A DNA stretch of 64,000 nt from Micrococcales bacterium 72-143 (GTDB taxonomy: Bacteria; Actinomycetota; Actinomycetes; Actinomycetales; Microbacteriaceae): positions 930,001 through 994,000 of the forward strand of contig MKVM01000005.1 of assembly GCA_001898835.1 (NCBI GenBank). Direction: 5' to 3'. The translations under genes and the position numbers were made by a program. The notes below the pieces were generated by a model. It was not told where the DNA came from, ran no database searches, and saw only the letters and a program-made list of their open reading frames with translations. Below are positions 9,149 to 17,837 of this stretch, one piece after another. The first letter of the stretch is position 1; each line of letters opens with the position of its first letter.

Positions 9149-9504
9149 CGCGGGTTCTTCGGGGTGTCGTCGCCGTCGTCGAGCTCCGACAGGCGCTTCT
9201 CCAGGTCGCGGATGCGCTGTTCCTGCTCCTTCTCGCGGGCGAGGCGGCGCAGGAAGTCCGGGTCGTCGTCGGGGGCGACGGGCGCCTCACGGTAGCGGCC
9301 GTGGGTGCGCGGCGCCAGCGGCTCGCGCCCCAGCGCGAACCACAGGATGGGTCCGATGATCACGATGAACAGCGCGATCACAGCCCACAGGGGCTTCGGC
9401 AGGGCCCGCACGCGGTCCGGGTCGATGCGGACGATGTCGACGAGGGCCGCGACGAGCAGCACCACCGCGAGGATCAGCGGGAGGTAGCGCAGCAGAGCGG
9501 CCAT
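9145..9504 (-). CDS. Small PLDc_N-type membrane protein
   Basis: A 119-residue protein with two membrane segments (about residues 4-26 and 37-60) and a charged, probably helical, cytosolic tail rich in R, E and D. The block [23 protein letters not shown] is typical of the PLDc_N domain found alone in many actinobacterial small proteins; no catalytic residues are present. TAGAAT at 9511-9516 sits six bases before the ATG, so this gene heads a leaderless transcript that carries menD. It may be needed for menD expression or membrane placement, but that is inference. Confidence 0.75.
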   Translation of the reverse strand: MAALLRYLPLILAVVLLVAALVDIVRIDPDRVRALPKPLWAVIALFIVIIGPILWFALGREPLAPRTHGRYREAPVAPDDDPDFLRRLAREKEQEQRIRDLEKRLSELDDGDDTPKNPR

Positions 9505-9557
9505 GCCCCGATTCTAGGCGGCGGAGAGGGCCGCCGCCGCCCGCCTAGACTTGCCGG

Positions 9558-9830
9558 GTGCCCGCCTGGATCCCGTACACGCTGCTGCGCCTCGCCCTCT
9601 TCGGCGCGGTGTTCGCGATCCTGTACCTGCTCGGGCTGCACTACCTGCTCGCGGCGGCCGTCGCGGCGATCGTCGGGCTGACGGTGTCGTACATCTTCTT
9701 CCCCCGACTGCGGAACCGTGTTTCGGAGGAGTTCGCGGCGAGCCGCGAGGCGGCCCGTGCGAAGGCGGAGCAGGGTGCCGGTGCCGCCGACGACCGCGGG
9801 GTCGACGAGCGCGCCGAGGACGCCGACTGA
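9558..9830 (+). CDS. DUF4229 family small membrane protein
   Basis: A 90-residue protein with two closely spaced membrane segments (LLRLALFGAVFAILYLLGL and AAAVAAIVGLTVSYIFF), then the basic FPRLRNRVSEEF block and a disordered acidic tail. This matches DUF4229 proteins of actinobacteria, whose role is unknown. TAGACT at 9545-9550 ends seven bases before the GTG, a clear leaderless arrangement. It is divergent from the PLDc_N/menD transcript and converges on menA; a family inverted repeat separates it from menA. Confidence 0.75.
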   Translation: MPAWIPYTLLRLALFGAVFAILYLLGLHYLLAAAVAAIVGLTVSYIFFPRLRNRVSEEFAASREAARAKAEQGAGAADDRGVDERAEDAD

Positions 9831-9852
9831 CCTCGCCCTTCGTCCCCTGACC

Positions 9853-9899
9853 GGTCGGTTTCTCGCCTCATCCGGGCAGGATGAGGCCGAGAACCGACC
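9853..9899. repeat. Dispersed inverted repeat, copy 1
   Basis: Left arm 9853-9873 begins GGTCGGTTTCTC and ends CCTCATCC; right arm 9879-9899 begins GGATGAGGCCG and ends AACCGACC. The loop is five bases (GGGCA), with four arm mismatches. It lies between the convergent stops of the DUF4229 gene and menA, so it can also act as a two-way terminator. Related copies are at 26900, 56014, 19111 and 43442. Confidence 0.75.
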
Positions 9900-9952
9900 G
9901 CTCGGCGCCGGAAAGCGTGAGCTCAGCCCGCGGAGCCCACGCCCGTCTCGAC

Positions 9953-11002
9953 CTAGAACGCGAGCGCGGCGCCCAGCCCCACTCCGTAGGCGAGCGCCGT
10001 GAGCAGCGTGAGCTTGAGCGCCGTCACGTACTCGCGCGCCGAGCGCGCCGTCAGCACGATGAGCACCGCGGGCGCCGCCGCGAGCAGCGCGAAGTAGACG
10101 TACGCGGCGAGGTCGTAGAACAGCACATAGAAGACGAGGATGCCGAACGGCGCGAGCATGAGCAGCGCGTACAGGATGCGCCCGGGAACGTTCCCCATCC
10201 GCACGGCGAGCGTGCGCTTGCCGGCCGTCGCATCCTGGGCACGGTCGCGCAGGTTGTTGACGTGCAGCACGGCGACCGCGAAGAGCCCCGCGGCGACGCC
10301 GCCGAGCCACGACTCGATGTTGACCTCGCCGATCTGCACGAAGGTCGTGCCGGCGACGGCGGCGATGCCGAAGAACGCGAAGACCGCGAGCTCGGCGAGG
10401 CCGGCCATGTAGCCGTAGGGGCGCTTTCCGCCCGTGTAGAACCAGGCGACGACGATCGCGACGGCGCCCACGGCGAGCAGCCACCAGTGCTGCGTGAGCA
10501 CGACGAGGATGACGCCGGCGACGGCCGCGAGGCCGAAGAACACGAGCGCGACCGTCAGCACGTGGCGCGGCTTCGCGCGACCCGAGCCGACGAGGCGGGC
10601 GGGCCCGACCCGGTGGGCGTCGGTGCCGCGGATGCCGTCCGAGTAGTCGTTCGCGTAGTTGACGCCGATCTGCAGCAGCGCCGCGACCGCGAGGCACAGC
10701 AGCGCGCGCACCCAGTGGTCGTACCAGTTGGTCATGACGACCGCGGCGGCGCCCGTGCCGAGCGCGACGGGGGCGATCGCGAGGGCGAGCGTCAGCGGGC
10801 GGGCCGCGGAGATCCAGGTGCCGAGGGTCGCGGGGCTCGCCTCGGCCGGCGGGCGGCCCCCCGGTCGTCCGCTCCTGCCGCGCGTCTTGCCCGAGGAGGG
10901 CTTGCCCTTCGCGGGTGCCTTCGCCGCGGGACCCGACTTCGGGGCCGCGGTGCCCCGCGCGCGCTCGAGGGCCTGGGGATCGAACCGTTGCTGCTTCGCC
11001 AC
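9953..11002 (-). CDS. menA: 1,4-dihydroxy-2-naphthoate prenyltransferase
   Basis: MenA, a UbiA-superfamily membrane prenyltransferase that attaches the polyprenyl tail to DHNA. The protein is about 349 residues with eight or nine membrane segments. The first Mg-diphosphate motif is NYANDYSDGIRGTD and the second is NNLRDRAQDATAGKRTLAVRMG, the usual MenA pair. The first 60 residues are basic and low in complexity (Lys, Pro, Gly, Ala), longer than in most homologues. I placed the start at the GTG at 11002 (VAKQQRFDPQ); the frame stays open upstream, but that stretch runs through the palindrome at 11028-11091 and is not protein-like. Confidence 0.92.
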   Translation of the reverse strand: MAKQQRFDPQALERARGTAAPKSGPAAKAPAKGKPSSGKTRGRSGRPGGRPPAEASPATLGTWISAARPLTLALAIAPVALGTGAAAVVMTNWYDHWVRALLCLAVAALLQIGVNYANDYSDGIRGTDAHRVGPARLVGSGRAKPRHVLTVALVFFGLAAVAGVILVVLTQHWWLLAVGAVAIVVAWFYTGGKRPYGYMAGLAELAVFAFFGIAAVAGTTFVQIGEVNIESWLGGVAAGLFAVAVLHVNNLRDRAQDATAGKRTLAVRMGNVPGRILYALLMLAPFGILVFYVLFYDLAAYVYFALLAAAPAVLIVLTARSAREYVTALKLTLLTALAYGVGLGAALAF

Positions 11003-11027
11003 GAGGGGAAGCCTACTGAGATTCGCC

Positions 11028-11091
11028 AATGTTCCCGTTCCGCGTGTTTGTTCCCGAAGAAACGGGTGCAAACGCGCGGAACGGGAACATT
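11028..11091. repeat. Long near-palindrome between menE and menA
   Basis: Outer arms 11028-11044 (AATGTTCCCGTTCCGCG) and 11075-11091 are perfect reverse complements over 17 bases. Pairing continues inward with mismatches (GTTTG with CAAAC, CCCG with CGGG) to a small loop, so almost all 64 bases can fold. It abuts the menE stop and lies 26 bases before the menA start on the same strand. It may end the menE transcript or regulate menA. The arms differ from the other repeats in this window. Confidence 0.75.
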
Positions 11092-12215
11092 CACGGCGCG
11101 GCGAGCGCCGCGAGCGCGCGACGGTCGGGCTTGCCGCTCGGCAGGAGCGGCAGCGAGGCGAGGCGGATGAGACGCTCGGGTCGTGCGATCGGCCCCAGCG
11201 CCGCGGCGACCACCGCCAGCGCGCCCGCGTCGTCGACCGGGTCGCCGGAGGCGAACGCGACCGGCCGCTCCCCCCAGCGGGCGTCGGCGACGGCGACGAC
11301 CACGGCATCCGCGCACCCGGGCTGTGCGCGCAGCACCTCCTCGATCGCGCCGAGCGCCACCTTCACCCCGCCCGACACGATCACGTCGTCGCGGCGGCCG
11401 AGCACGCGCAGCGTCTCGCCGTCCCACTCGCCCGCGTCGGCGGTACGGAACCAGCGCTCGCCGTCATCCATGAGGAAGCGCTCGGCCGTGAGCTCGTCGT
11501 CGCCCAGGTAGCCGTCCGCGAGCGTCGTGCCCCCGAGCCGCACCTCGCCGTCCACGAGCCGCACCCGCGCCCCGCCGATCGGGTGGCCGTCGTAGACGCA
11601 TCCGCCGCTCGTCTCGCTGGAGCCGTAGCTGCGCACGACGCGGATGCCGGCCTCCCGCGCCCGCTCGACGAGCGCCCCGGGTGTGGCCTGGCCGCCGACC
11701 AGCACCGCCTGGAAGCCGCGCAGCAGCTCGCGGGCCGCGGCGGCGTCGAGCAGGGTCGCGAGCTGCGCGGGCACGAGCGCGACCGCGTGCGGGGTCTCGG
11801 GCGACAGCCGCGCGGCCGCCGCCACGAAGGCCTCGGCGCCGAACCCTCCGGCCTCCACTGTGACCGGCGTCGTCTCGGCGCACAGCGAGCGGGCGAGCAC
11901 GTTGAGGCCCGCGATGTAGTGCACCGGCAGCGCGAGCACCCACTGCGCTGGCCCGCCGAGCGCCGACTCGCTCGCCGCGGCGGAGGCGAGCACGGCGTCC
12001 GCGGGCAGCGCGACGCGCTTCGGGCGGCCCGTGGTGCCGCTCGTCTCCACGACGAGCCCCACGTGCTGGGCGACCCGATCGGGAAGCGGGGCGGCATCCG
12101 CCCCCGCGGCCCCGGAGGCCACGAACAGCGCCGGACCTCCCGCGAGCGCGGAGCGCAGCGCCGCGAGCACCGCGGTCGGCCCCGCGGCGGCCGGCACCTG
12201 CGCGAGCGGTCTCAT
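11091..12215 (-). CDS. menE: o-Succinylbenzoate-CoA ligase
   Basis: Adenylate-forming ligase that activates o-succinylbenzoate to its CoA ester. The protein has 374 residues, shorter than the Bacillus enzyme but common in actinobacteria. The phosphate-binding loop ETSGTTGRPKRVALP lies near residues 54-68, SYGSSETSGG near 200, GEWDGETLRVLGRRDD near 270, and the catalytic lysine region PSGKPDRRAL near the end. The ATG at 12215 lies four bases after the menB stop and has no clear ribosome-binding site of its own, so translation is probably coupled to menB. Confidence 0.93.
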   Translation of the reverse strand: MRPLAQVPAAAGPTAVLAALRSALAGGPALFVASGAAGADAAPLPDRVAQHVGLVVETSGTTGRPKRVALPADAVLASAAASESALGGPAQWVLALPVHYIAGLNVLARSLCAETTPVTVEAGGFGAEAFVAAAARLSPETPHAVALVPAQLATLLDAAAARELLRGFQAVLVGGQATPGALVERAREAGIRVVRSYGSSETSGGCVYDGHPIGGARVRLVDGEVRLGGTTLADGYLGDDELTAERFLMDDGERWFRTADAGEWDGETLRVLGRRDDVIVSGGVKVALGAIEEVLRAQPGCADAVVVAVADARWGERPVAFASGDPVDDAGALAVVAAALGPIARPERLIRLASLPLLPSGKPDRRALAALAAP

Positions 12216-12219
12216 GGGC

Positions 12220-13095
12220 TCAGAAGTGCCAGGGGTACGGTCCCCAGTCGGGGTCGCGCTTCTCGAGGAACGCGTCGCGACCCTCGGCGGCCTCGTCGGT
12301 GCCGTAGGCGAGCCGGGTCGCCTCCCCCGCGAACACCTGCTGGCCGACCATCCCGTCATCGACGGCGTTCATGGCGAACTTGAGCATGCGGATCGCGGTG
12401 GGGCTCTTGCCGAGGATCGTCTCCGCCCACGCGAGGCCCGTGCGCTCGAGCTCCGCATGCGGCACGACCGCGTTCACGGCGCCCATCTCGCGGGCGCGCT
12501 CGGCGTCGTACTCCTCGGCGAGGAAGAACACCTCGCGCGCGAACTTCTGCCCCACCTGCCGCGCGAAGTACGCCGAGCCGTAGCCGGCGTCGAAGGAGCC
12601 GACGTCGGCATCCGTCTGCTTGAAGCGCGCGTGCTCGCGGCTCGCGATCGTCAGATCGCACACCACGTGCAGCGAGTGGCCGCCGCCCGCGGCCCAGCCG
12701 GGCACGAGCGCGATGACGACCTTCGGCATGAAGCGGATGAGGCGCTGCACCTCGAGGATGTGGAGTCTGCCGGCGCCGCCGGTGGCGTACTCGTACCCGC
12801 TCCTCCCCCGGATGCGCTGGTCGCCCCCCGAGCTGAACGCCCAGCCGCCGTCCTTCGGGCTCGGGCCGTTGCCGGTGAGCAGCACGACGCCCACGCGCGG
12901 ATTCTGGCGCGCGTCGTCGAGGGCCCGGGCGAGCTCGTCGACCGTCTGCGGCCGGAAGGCGTTGCGCACCTCGGGGCGGTCGAACGCGATCCGCGTGACG
13001 CGACCGGAGACGTCCAGGTGGTAGGTGATGTCGGTGAGGTCGTCGAATCCCGGCACCTCGCGCCACACCTCGGGGTCGAACAGCTCCGAGATCAC
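12220..13095 (-). CDS. menB: 1,4-dihydroxy-2-naphthoyl-CoA synthase
   Basis: Crotonase-fold MenB of 291 residues that closes the second ring of the naphthoquinone. Visible blocks are FSSGGDQRIRGRSGY, PGWAAGGGHSLHVVCDLT (oxyanion hole) and DADVGSFDAGYGSAYFARQ, all characteristic of MenB rather than of ordinary enoyl-CoA hydratases. The GTG at 13095 overlaps the stop of the upstream membrane gene (GTGA). The frame extends 27 codons further up but would overlap that gene deeply, so the GTG was chosen. Confidence 0.94.
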   Translation of the reverse strand: MISELFDPEVWREVPGFDDLTDITYHLDVSGRVTRIAFDRPEVRNAFRPQTVDELARALDDARQNPRVGVVLLTGNGPSPKDGGWAFSSGGDQRIRGRSGYEYATGGAGRLHILEVQRLIRFMPKVVIALVPGWAAGGGHSLHVVCDLTIASREHARFKQTDADVGSFDAGYGSAYFARQVGQKFAREVFFLAEEYDAERAREMGAVNAVVPHAELERTGLAWAETILGKSPTAIRMLKFAMNAVDDGMVGQQVFAGEATRLAYGTDEAAEGRDAFLEKRDPDWGPYPWHF

Positions 13096-13463
13096 AGCGC
13101 CCCGATCCAGCTCAGGCCGTAGAGCAGCACCACGGGGTTGAGGAGCACGCCGACCGCGATCGCCGCCACACCCCATCCGCGCCCCCAGTTGCCGACGACC
13201 GCGACGATCCCCGCCACGACGGCGAGCCCGCTCAGCAGGATCGCGGAGATCGAGAGGCCCACGCCGAGCTCGAAGAGCCCCGCGAGCGAGCAGACGAGCG
13301 CGACACCCCAGGTGATCACCATGAGGATCGCGATGCCGCCCGCGAGCGAGCCCGGCCAGCGCGGGCGGTGGGGCGCGGTGGACGCATCCGCGGCATGTGC
13401 GGCGGGCGCATCGTCGCCCGGCGCCTCCGCCGGCATGTCGAAGATCCGCAGCCCGTCGCTCAC
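13092..13463 (-). CDS. Small membrane protein (DUF4190-like), head of the menB-menE transcript
   Basis: A 123-residue protein with a disordered Ala/Pro-rich first third and three membrane segments (about residues 40-63, 68-90 and 97-118) separated by glycine-rich turns, similar to DUF4190-type proteins. The function is unknown. TAGGGT at 13470-13475 ends six bases before the GTG start, so it is leaderless. Its stop overlaps the menB start, placing it first in the menB-menE-menA series, just as the PLDc_N protein heads menD. Confidence 0.7.
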   Translation of the reverse strand: MSDGLRIFDMPAEAPGDDAPAAHAADASTAPHRPRWPGSLAGGIAILMVITWGVALVCSLAGLFELGVGLSISAILLSGLAVVAGIVAVVGNWGRGWGVAAIAVGVLLNPVVLLYGLSWIGAL

Positions 13464-13509
13464 GCTCCCACCCTAGGGCGTGCTCCCCTCCCTACGGGAT
13501 GATGGGCGG

Positions 13510-14484
13510 ATGGTGCCGGATGCCGACGAGCTGATCGCGGGAGCCCACGTGGTGCGGCTGCCGCTCGTGACGCGGTTCCGCGGCGTCACCGAGCGGGAGG
13601 CGCTGCTGCTGCACGGCCCCGCCGGCTGGGGCGAGTTCTCCCCGTTCCTCGAGTACGACGACGCGGAGGCGGCGGCCTGGCTCGAGGCGGCCGTCGAGGC
13701 CGCTTGGGGCGAGCCCGCACCCGTGCTGCGCGAGCGCATCCCCGTCAATGCGACCCTCCCCACCGTTCCGGTGGACCGCATCCCGGGGGTGCTGGCCCGC
13801 TTCGGCGAGGTGTGCACCGTCAAGGTGAAGGTCGCGGATGCCGGCGAGACCCTCGCGGACGACGTCGCCCGCGTGCGCGAGGTGCGCCGCATCCTGGGGC
13901 CGGAGGGCCGCATCCGGGTCGACGCGAACGGCGGGTGGAACGTCGACCAGGCGGAGCGCGCGGCGCACGAGCTCGCCCCCTTCGACCTCGAGTACCTCGA
14001 GCAGCCGTGCGCCACCGTGCCCGAGCTCGCCGAGCTGCGGGGGCGGCTGCACGACTGGGATCTGCCGGTCGCCGCCGACGAGAGCGTGCGGAAGGCGTCC
14101 GACCCGCTCGCCGTCGCGCGCGCGGGGGCGGCCGACCTGCTCGTCGTGAAGGTGCAGCCGCTCGGCGGCGTGGCACGGGCACTGCGGCTCGTGGCGGAGG
14201 CGGGCCTGCCCGCCGTCGTCTCGAGCGCCCTCGACACCTCGGTCGGGCTCGCGATGGGCGCGCGGCTCGCGGCGGCGCTCCCCGAGCTCGACTACGACTG
14301 CGGCCTCGGCACGGCGGCGCTGCTCGCCGCCGACGTCACGCGCGAGCCGCTCAGGCCGGTCGACGGGGCGATCCCGGTGCGCGCGGTGGAGCCGGATGCG
14401 GAGCTGCTGCGGCAGCACGCGGCACCCCCCGAGCGCGTCGCCTGGTGGCACGCGCGCCTGCGCCGCTGCGCGGCGCTGCTGTAG
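13510..14484 (+). CDS. menC: o-Succinylbenzoate synthase
   Basis: MenC of the enolase superfamily, which dehydrates SHCHC to o-succinylbenzoate. In this 324-residue protein the catalytic residues are easy to place: VKVKV (acid/base lysine), RVDANGGW (Mg ligand), YLEQP (Mg ligand), AADES (Mg ligand) and VVKVQPLGG (second lysine). The ATG at 13510 is preferred over the upstream in-frame start because GGATGATGGG precedes it. It is divergent from the membrane gene/menB transcript and converges on ccsB with nine bases between stops. Confidence 0.93.
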   Translation: MVPDADELIAGAHVVRLPLVTRFRGVTEREALLLHGPAGWGEFSPFLEYDDAEAAAWLEAAVEAAWGEPAPVLRERIPVNATLPTVPVDRIPGVLARFGEVCTVKVKVADAGETLADDVARVREVRRILGPEGRIRVDANGGWNVDQAERAAHELAPFDLEYLEQPCATVPELAELRGRLHDWDLPVAADESVRKASDPLAVARAGAADLLVVKVQPLGGVARALRLVAEAGLPAVVSSALDTSVGLAMGARLAAALPELDYDCGLGTAALLAADVTREPLRPVDGAIPVRAVEPDAELLRQHAAPPERVAWWHARLRRCAALL

Positions 14485-14493
14485 GGAGTGCGG

Positions 14494-15456
14494 CTACTCG
14501 AGGCCCGAGTACGCGTGCAGCCCCTTGAAGAAGAGGTTGACGACGGTGAAGTTGAACAGCACCGCCGAGAAGCCGACGATCGCGAGCCACGCGGAGGGGT
14601 TACCGCGCCATCCGCGGGTCGCACGGGCGTGGATGTAGCCGGCGTAGACGACCCAGATGATGAACGTCCACACCTCCTTGGTGTCCCATCCCCAGTAGCG
14701 GCCCCAGGCGTGCTCGGCCCAGATGGCGCCGGCGATGAGCGTGAAGGTCCAGAAGGCGAAGCCGATGACGTTGACCCGGTAGGCGAGGTTCTCGAGCGCG
14801 TCGGATGCCGGGAACCCGCGCAGGAACCGCATCCCCGTCGCGCCCGCCTCGCGACGTGCCTGCAACAGCTGGGCGATCGAGAGCCCCGCGCCGAGCGCGA
14901 AGAACCCGGTGCCGAGGGTCGCGACGAACACGTGGATGACGAGCCAGCCCGACTGCAGCGCCGGCGGCAGCGGCACGACGTCGACGTACACGTTCATCGT
15001 CGCGAGCATGAGCAGCAGCGCGACGAGGCCCGTGATGTAGGCGCCCAGGAACCGCACGTTGCGGAAGATGTTGACGGCGAGGTACACGCCGACGATGACC
15101 GCGGTGCCGGTCACGGCGAACTCGAACATGTTCGCCCACGGGGTGCGGGAGGCGGCGATCCCGCGCAGCACGAGGCCCAGCACGTGCACGGCGAAGCCGA
15201 GCACGGTGAGCGCGAACGCGATCCGCGCGACCCGGCTCGACCGCGGCGGCGCGGCGGACGGCGGGGCGGGCGGCGCGAGCACCGTCGTTCCGCTCCCGGA
15301 GGATGCCGCGGAGGCGGACGCCGCCGGCTGCGTCGCGAGCGCGTCGCTCGAGCGCCGCGACAGGTCGACGACGGAGGCGATGAACGCCAGCACGTACACC
15401 GCCGCCGCGGAGTACACGGCGAGCAGGGAGTAGGCGGCGAGGGTCTCGGTCGTCAC
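14494..15456 (-). CDS. ccsB: System II cytochrome c maturation protein CcsB (ResC)
   Basis: Multi-pass membrane protein of 320 residues that, with ResB, carries heme across the membrane and ligates it to apocytochrome c. The heme-handling tryptophan-rich block WGRYWGWDTKEVW is near residue 245, and conserved histidines occur in HVLGLVLRG, VIHVFV and AGYIHAR. A low-complexity Ala/Ser/Pro insert (about residues 42-72) follows the first membrane helix. TAGGAT at 15463-15468 ends six bases before the GTG and overlaps the end of resB, so ccsB may have its own leaderless promoter as well as operon expression. Confidence 0.93.
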   Translation of the reverse strand: MTTETLAAYSLLAVYSAAAVYVLAFIASVVDLSRRSSDALATQPAASASAASSGSGTTVLAPPAPPSAAPPRSSRVARIAFALTVLGFAVHVLGLVLRGIAASRTPWANMFEFAVTGTAVIVGVYLAVNIFRNVRFLGAYITGLVALLLMLATMNVYVDVVPLPPALQSGWLVIHVFVATLGTGFFALGAGLSIAQLLQARREAGATGMRFLRGFPASDALENLAYRVNVIGFAFWTFTLIAGAIWAEHAWGRYWGWDTKEVWTFIIWVVYAGYIHARATRGWRGNPSAWLAIVGFSAVLFNFTVVNLFFKGLHAYSGLE

Positions 15457-15460
15457 GGGT

Positions 15461-17122
15461 TCATCCTACGTTCGGGGGCGCCAGTCGGGCGGCGTGCTTG
15501 CGGGCGACCTCGGCGACGGCGGCCGCGAGGCCGGGGTCCTCGCCGCGGGCGAGGCCCGCGTACTCGAGGCGCACCGTGCCGGTGCCGTCGTCGGTGGCCT
15601 TCACCCACATCCGGCGCCGCGGCACGAAGAGGCTCACGAGCAGCCCGCCGAGGATGAGGAGTGCGAATACGAGCACCCACCCCTCGGTGGGGTCGTGGTG
15701 GAACTCGACGCCCACGAAGCGCTGGTAGCCGTCGAACTCGATCGTGCCGAGACCGTCTGGCAGCTCGGCGGTCTGGCCCTGCGTCAGCTCGAGCGCGGGG
15801 GCGTCGGCCTTCGGGCCGGCGATCTGGGTGAGCTCGTCGACGTCGAGCGAGTAGGCGTTGACGCTCACCCCCGCGTCGAGCCCCAGGTCGCCCGTGTAGA
15901 CGGTGAGGGTGAGCAGGCTCGAGTCGCCCGGGTACGGCGACACGGAGGTGTAGGTGCCGTCGGCGAGCTCCATCGGGTCGGGGTAGAAGAAGCCCAGCAG
16001 CCCGAGCTGCTCGTCGAGCCCGTCCGGCACCTTGATGACGCCCAGGCTGCGGAGGTTGTTGTCCTGCGGGATGAACGCGACCGGCCCCGAGAAGGCGACC
16101 GCGCCGTCCGGGTCCCGCACCGTCACGACCGGGGCGAAGCCGTTGCTGAGCAGGTACATCTTGGTGCCGCCGAGCTCGAGCGGCGAGTTCACCTTGAGGT
16201 CGGCATCCGTCCAGTCACCGCCCGGCTCGCGGGTCGAGAGGTGCGCGGTGAAGTCGATCGGCTGGTAGGCGCCGGACTTGGGGTCGAGCTGGTAGCTGCC
16301 CTCGAAGTCGTCGAGGCGCACCGAGAACGGCTCGAGGGCGTCGTCGCTGAAGAAGCGCCCCGGGTTGAAGGAGTCGTAGCTCGCGAGCGAGTTGGTGAAG
16401 GCGGTGTCCTGGATGATGACCCGCTGGCCGCTGTAGCCGAAGCCGCTGCCGACGCCGACCGCCACGAGCACCCCGACGAGCGCCGTGTGGAAGATCAGGT
16501 TCCCGGTCTCACGCAGGTAGCCGCGCTCCGCGGAGATCGAGTCGGCGTAGCGCTCGACGCGGTACCCCGCCCCGCGCAGCACCGCACGCGCCTCGGCGAC
16601 CGCGGTCTCGGCATCCGTCCGGGCGGTCTGCTCGGTGTAGCCCACGAGCCGCGCGAGGCGGGCCGGGGTCTTCGGCGGACGGGCCCGCAGGGCGTCGAGG
16701 TGGTGCTTGGTGCGCGGCAGGATGCAGCCGACGAGCGAGATGAACAGCAGCAGGTAGATCGCGGAGAACCAGGGCGAGCTGAACGTCGAGAAGATGCCGA
16801 GCCCGTCGAGCACCTTGAACGCGTCGGGGTTGTCGCGCTCGTACTGCAGCACGCCGTTCGGGTCGGAGCTGCGCTGCGGCACGAGCGATCCGGGCACCGC
16901 CGCGAGCGCGAGCAGCAGCAGCAGCACGAGCGCCGTGCGCATGCTCGTGAGCTGACGCCAGAAGAAGCGCAGGTAGCCGGCGGCGCCGAGCCGCGGCTGT
17001 GCGATGCCGTCGGCGGGCTCGGGCGGCTCGGGGGCCGAGTCGATGTGGTCGGACGGCCGCAGCGGGTCGCTCGACCGCGCCGCCCTCTTGGCCGCCTTCT
17101 CAGAGCGGGGTGCTGACGCCAC
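15461..17122 (-). CDS. resB: Cytochrome c biogenesis protein ResB
   Basis: ResB (Ccs1), the large partner of CcsB in system II cytochrome c maturation. It has 553 residues: three membrane helices in the first 250 (for example [21 protein letters not shown]), a large extracytoplasmic domain, and a last helix ([21 protein letters not shown]) before a short cytosolic tail. [11 protein letters not shown] is a family landmark. The GTG start lies 23 bases inside ccdA, a longer overlap than elsewhere here; a later start is possible. Confidence 0.92.
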   Translation of the reverse strand: MASAPRSEKAAKRAARSSDPLRPSDHIDSAPEPPEPADGIAQPRLGAAGYLRFFWRQLTSMRTALVLLLLLALAAVPGSLVPQRSSDPNGVLQYERDNPDAFKVLDGLGIFSTFSSPWFSAIYLLLFISLVGCILPRTKHHLDALRARPPKTPARLARLVGYTEQTARTDAETAVAEARAVLRGAGYRVERYADSISAERGYLRETGNLIFHTALVGVLVAVGVGSGFGYSGQRVIIQDTAFTNSLASYDSFNPGRFFSDDALEPFSVRLDDFEGSYQLDPKSGAYQPIDFTAHLSTREPGGDWTDADLKVNSPLELGGTKMYLLSNGFAPVVTVRDPDGAVAFSGPVAFIPQDNNLRSLGVIKVPDGLDEQLGLLGFFYPDPMELADGTYTSVSPYPGDSSLLTLTVYTGDLGLDAGVSVNAYSLDVDELTQIAGPKADAPALELTQGQTAELPDGLGTIEFDGYQRFVGVEFHHDPTEGWVLVFALLILGGLLVSLFVPRRRMWVKATDDGTGTVRLEYAGLARGEDPGLAAAVAEVARKHAARLAPPNVG

Positions 17123-17834
17123 CGATCACCGCCCCGATCTCCGACATGATGACGCCCCACAGCCCCGTGACCATGAGCACGCCGATGAGCACGAGCAGCA
17201 CGCCGCCCACGATGTTGATGACCCGGATGTGCCTGCGCACCCAGCCGAGGCTCGACGACACCCAGCCGAGGCCGAGCGCGACGAGCACGAACGGCACCCC
17301 GAGGCCCGCGCAGTAGGCGAGCCCGATGAGCGCCGCCCGCCACGGCTCGCCGCCGTAGCCGGCGAGGAACCCGACGGCGGTGAGCGTGGGGCTGATGCAC
17401 GGGGTCCAGCCGAGGGCGAACAGGATGCCGAGCAGCGGTGCGCCGACGAGCCCCATCCGCGGGCGCCAGGTGGGCTTCACCTGGCGCTGCAGCACCGTGA
17501 CCTGCCCGATGAACACGAGCCCGAGCAGGATGATGAGCGCGCCGCCGACGCGCATGACGAGGTCGCCGTACTGCAGCAGGAAGCGGCCGGCCGTGCCCGC
17601 GAGCACGAACACCGCCATGAAGACGAGCGAGAAGCCCGCGACGAACAGCAGCGCGCCGAGCGTCATCCGCGACCGCGTGCGCTGCGCTCCGCCCGTCACA
17701 CCGGAGACGTAGCCGAGGTAGCCCGGAACGAGCGGCAGCACGCACGGCGAGAGGAACGACATGAGGCCCGCCGCGAGCGCGATGGGCACGGCGAGCCACA
17801 GCCCGCCGGAGACGACGATCTCGCCCGGGTCCAC
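17100..17834 (-). CDS. ccdA: Thiol-disulfide electron carrier CcdA
   Basis: CcdA, a six-helix membrane protein that passes reducing power from cytosolic thioredoxin to ResA so that the CXXCH cysteines of apocytochrome c stay reduced. It has 244 residues. Both redox cysteines are visible in their usual contexts: [15 protein letters not shown] in the first helix (near residue 31) and [10 protein letters not shown] in the fourth (near residue 145). The start is GTG, three bases after the resA stop, and the gene overlaps resB. Confidence 0.95.
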   Translation of the reverse strand: MDPGEIVVSGGLWLAVPIALAAGLMSFLSPCVLPLVPGYLGYVSGVTGGAQRTRSRMTLGALLFVAGFSLVFMAVFVLAGTAGRFLLQYGDLVMRVGGALIILLGLVFIGQVTVLQRQVKPTWRPRMGLVGAPLLGILFALGWTPCISPTLTAVGFLAGYGGEPWRAALIGLAYCAGLGVPFVLVALGLGWVSSSLGWVRRHIRVINIVGGVLLVLIGVLMVTGLWGVIMSEIGAVIGGVSTPL

Positions 17835-17837
17835 CGC

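Noticed and set aside
6266-9295. A 1009-codon open frame on the plus strand opposite PPK2, menD and neighbours
   Set aside because: Its translation is Arg/Ala/Gly/His-rich with no domain, and lies antisense to recognised genes. Long antisense frames are expected at this GC content.
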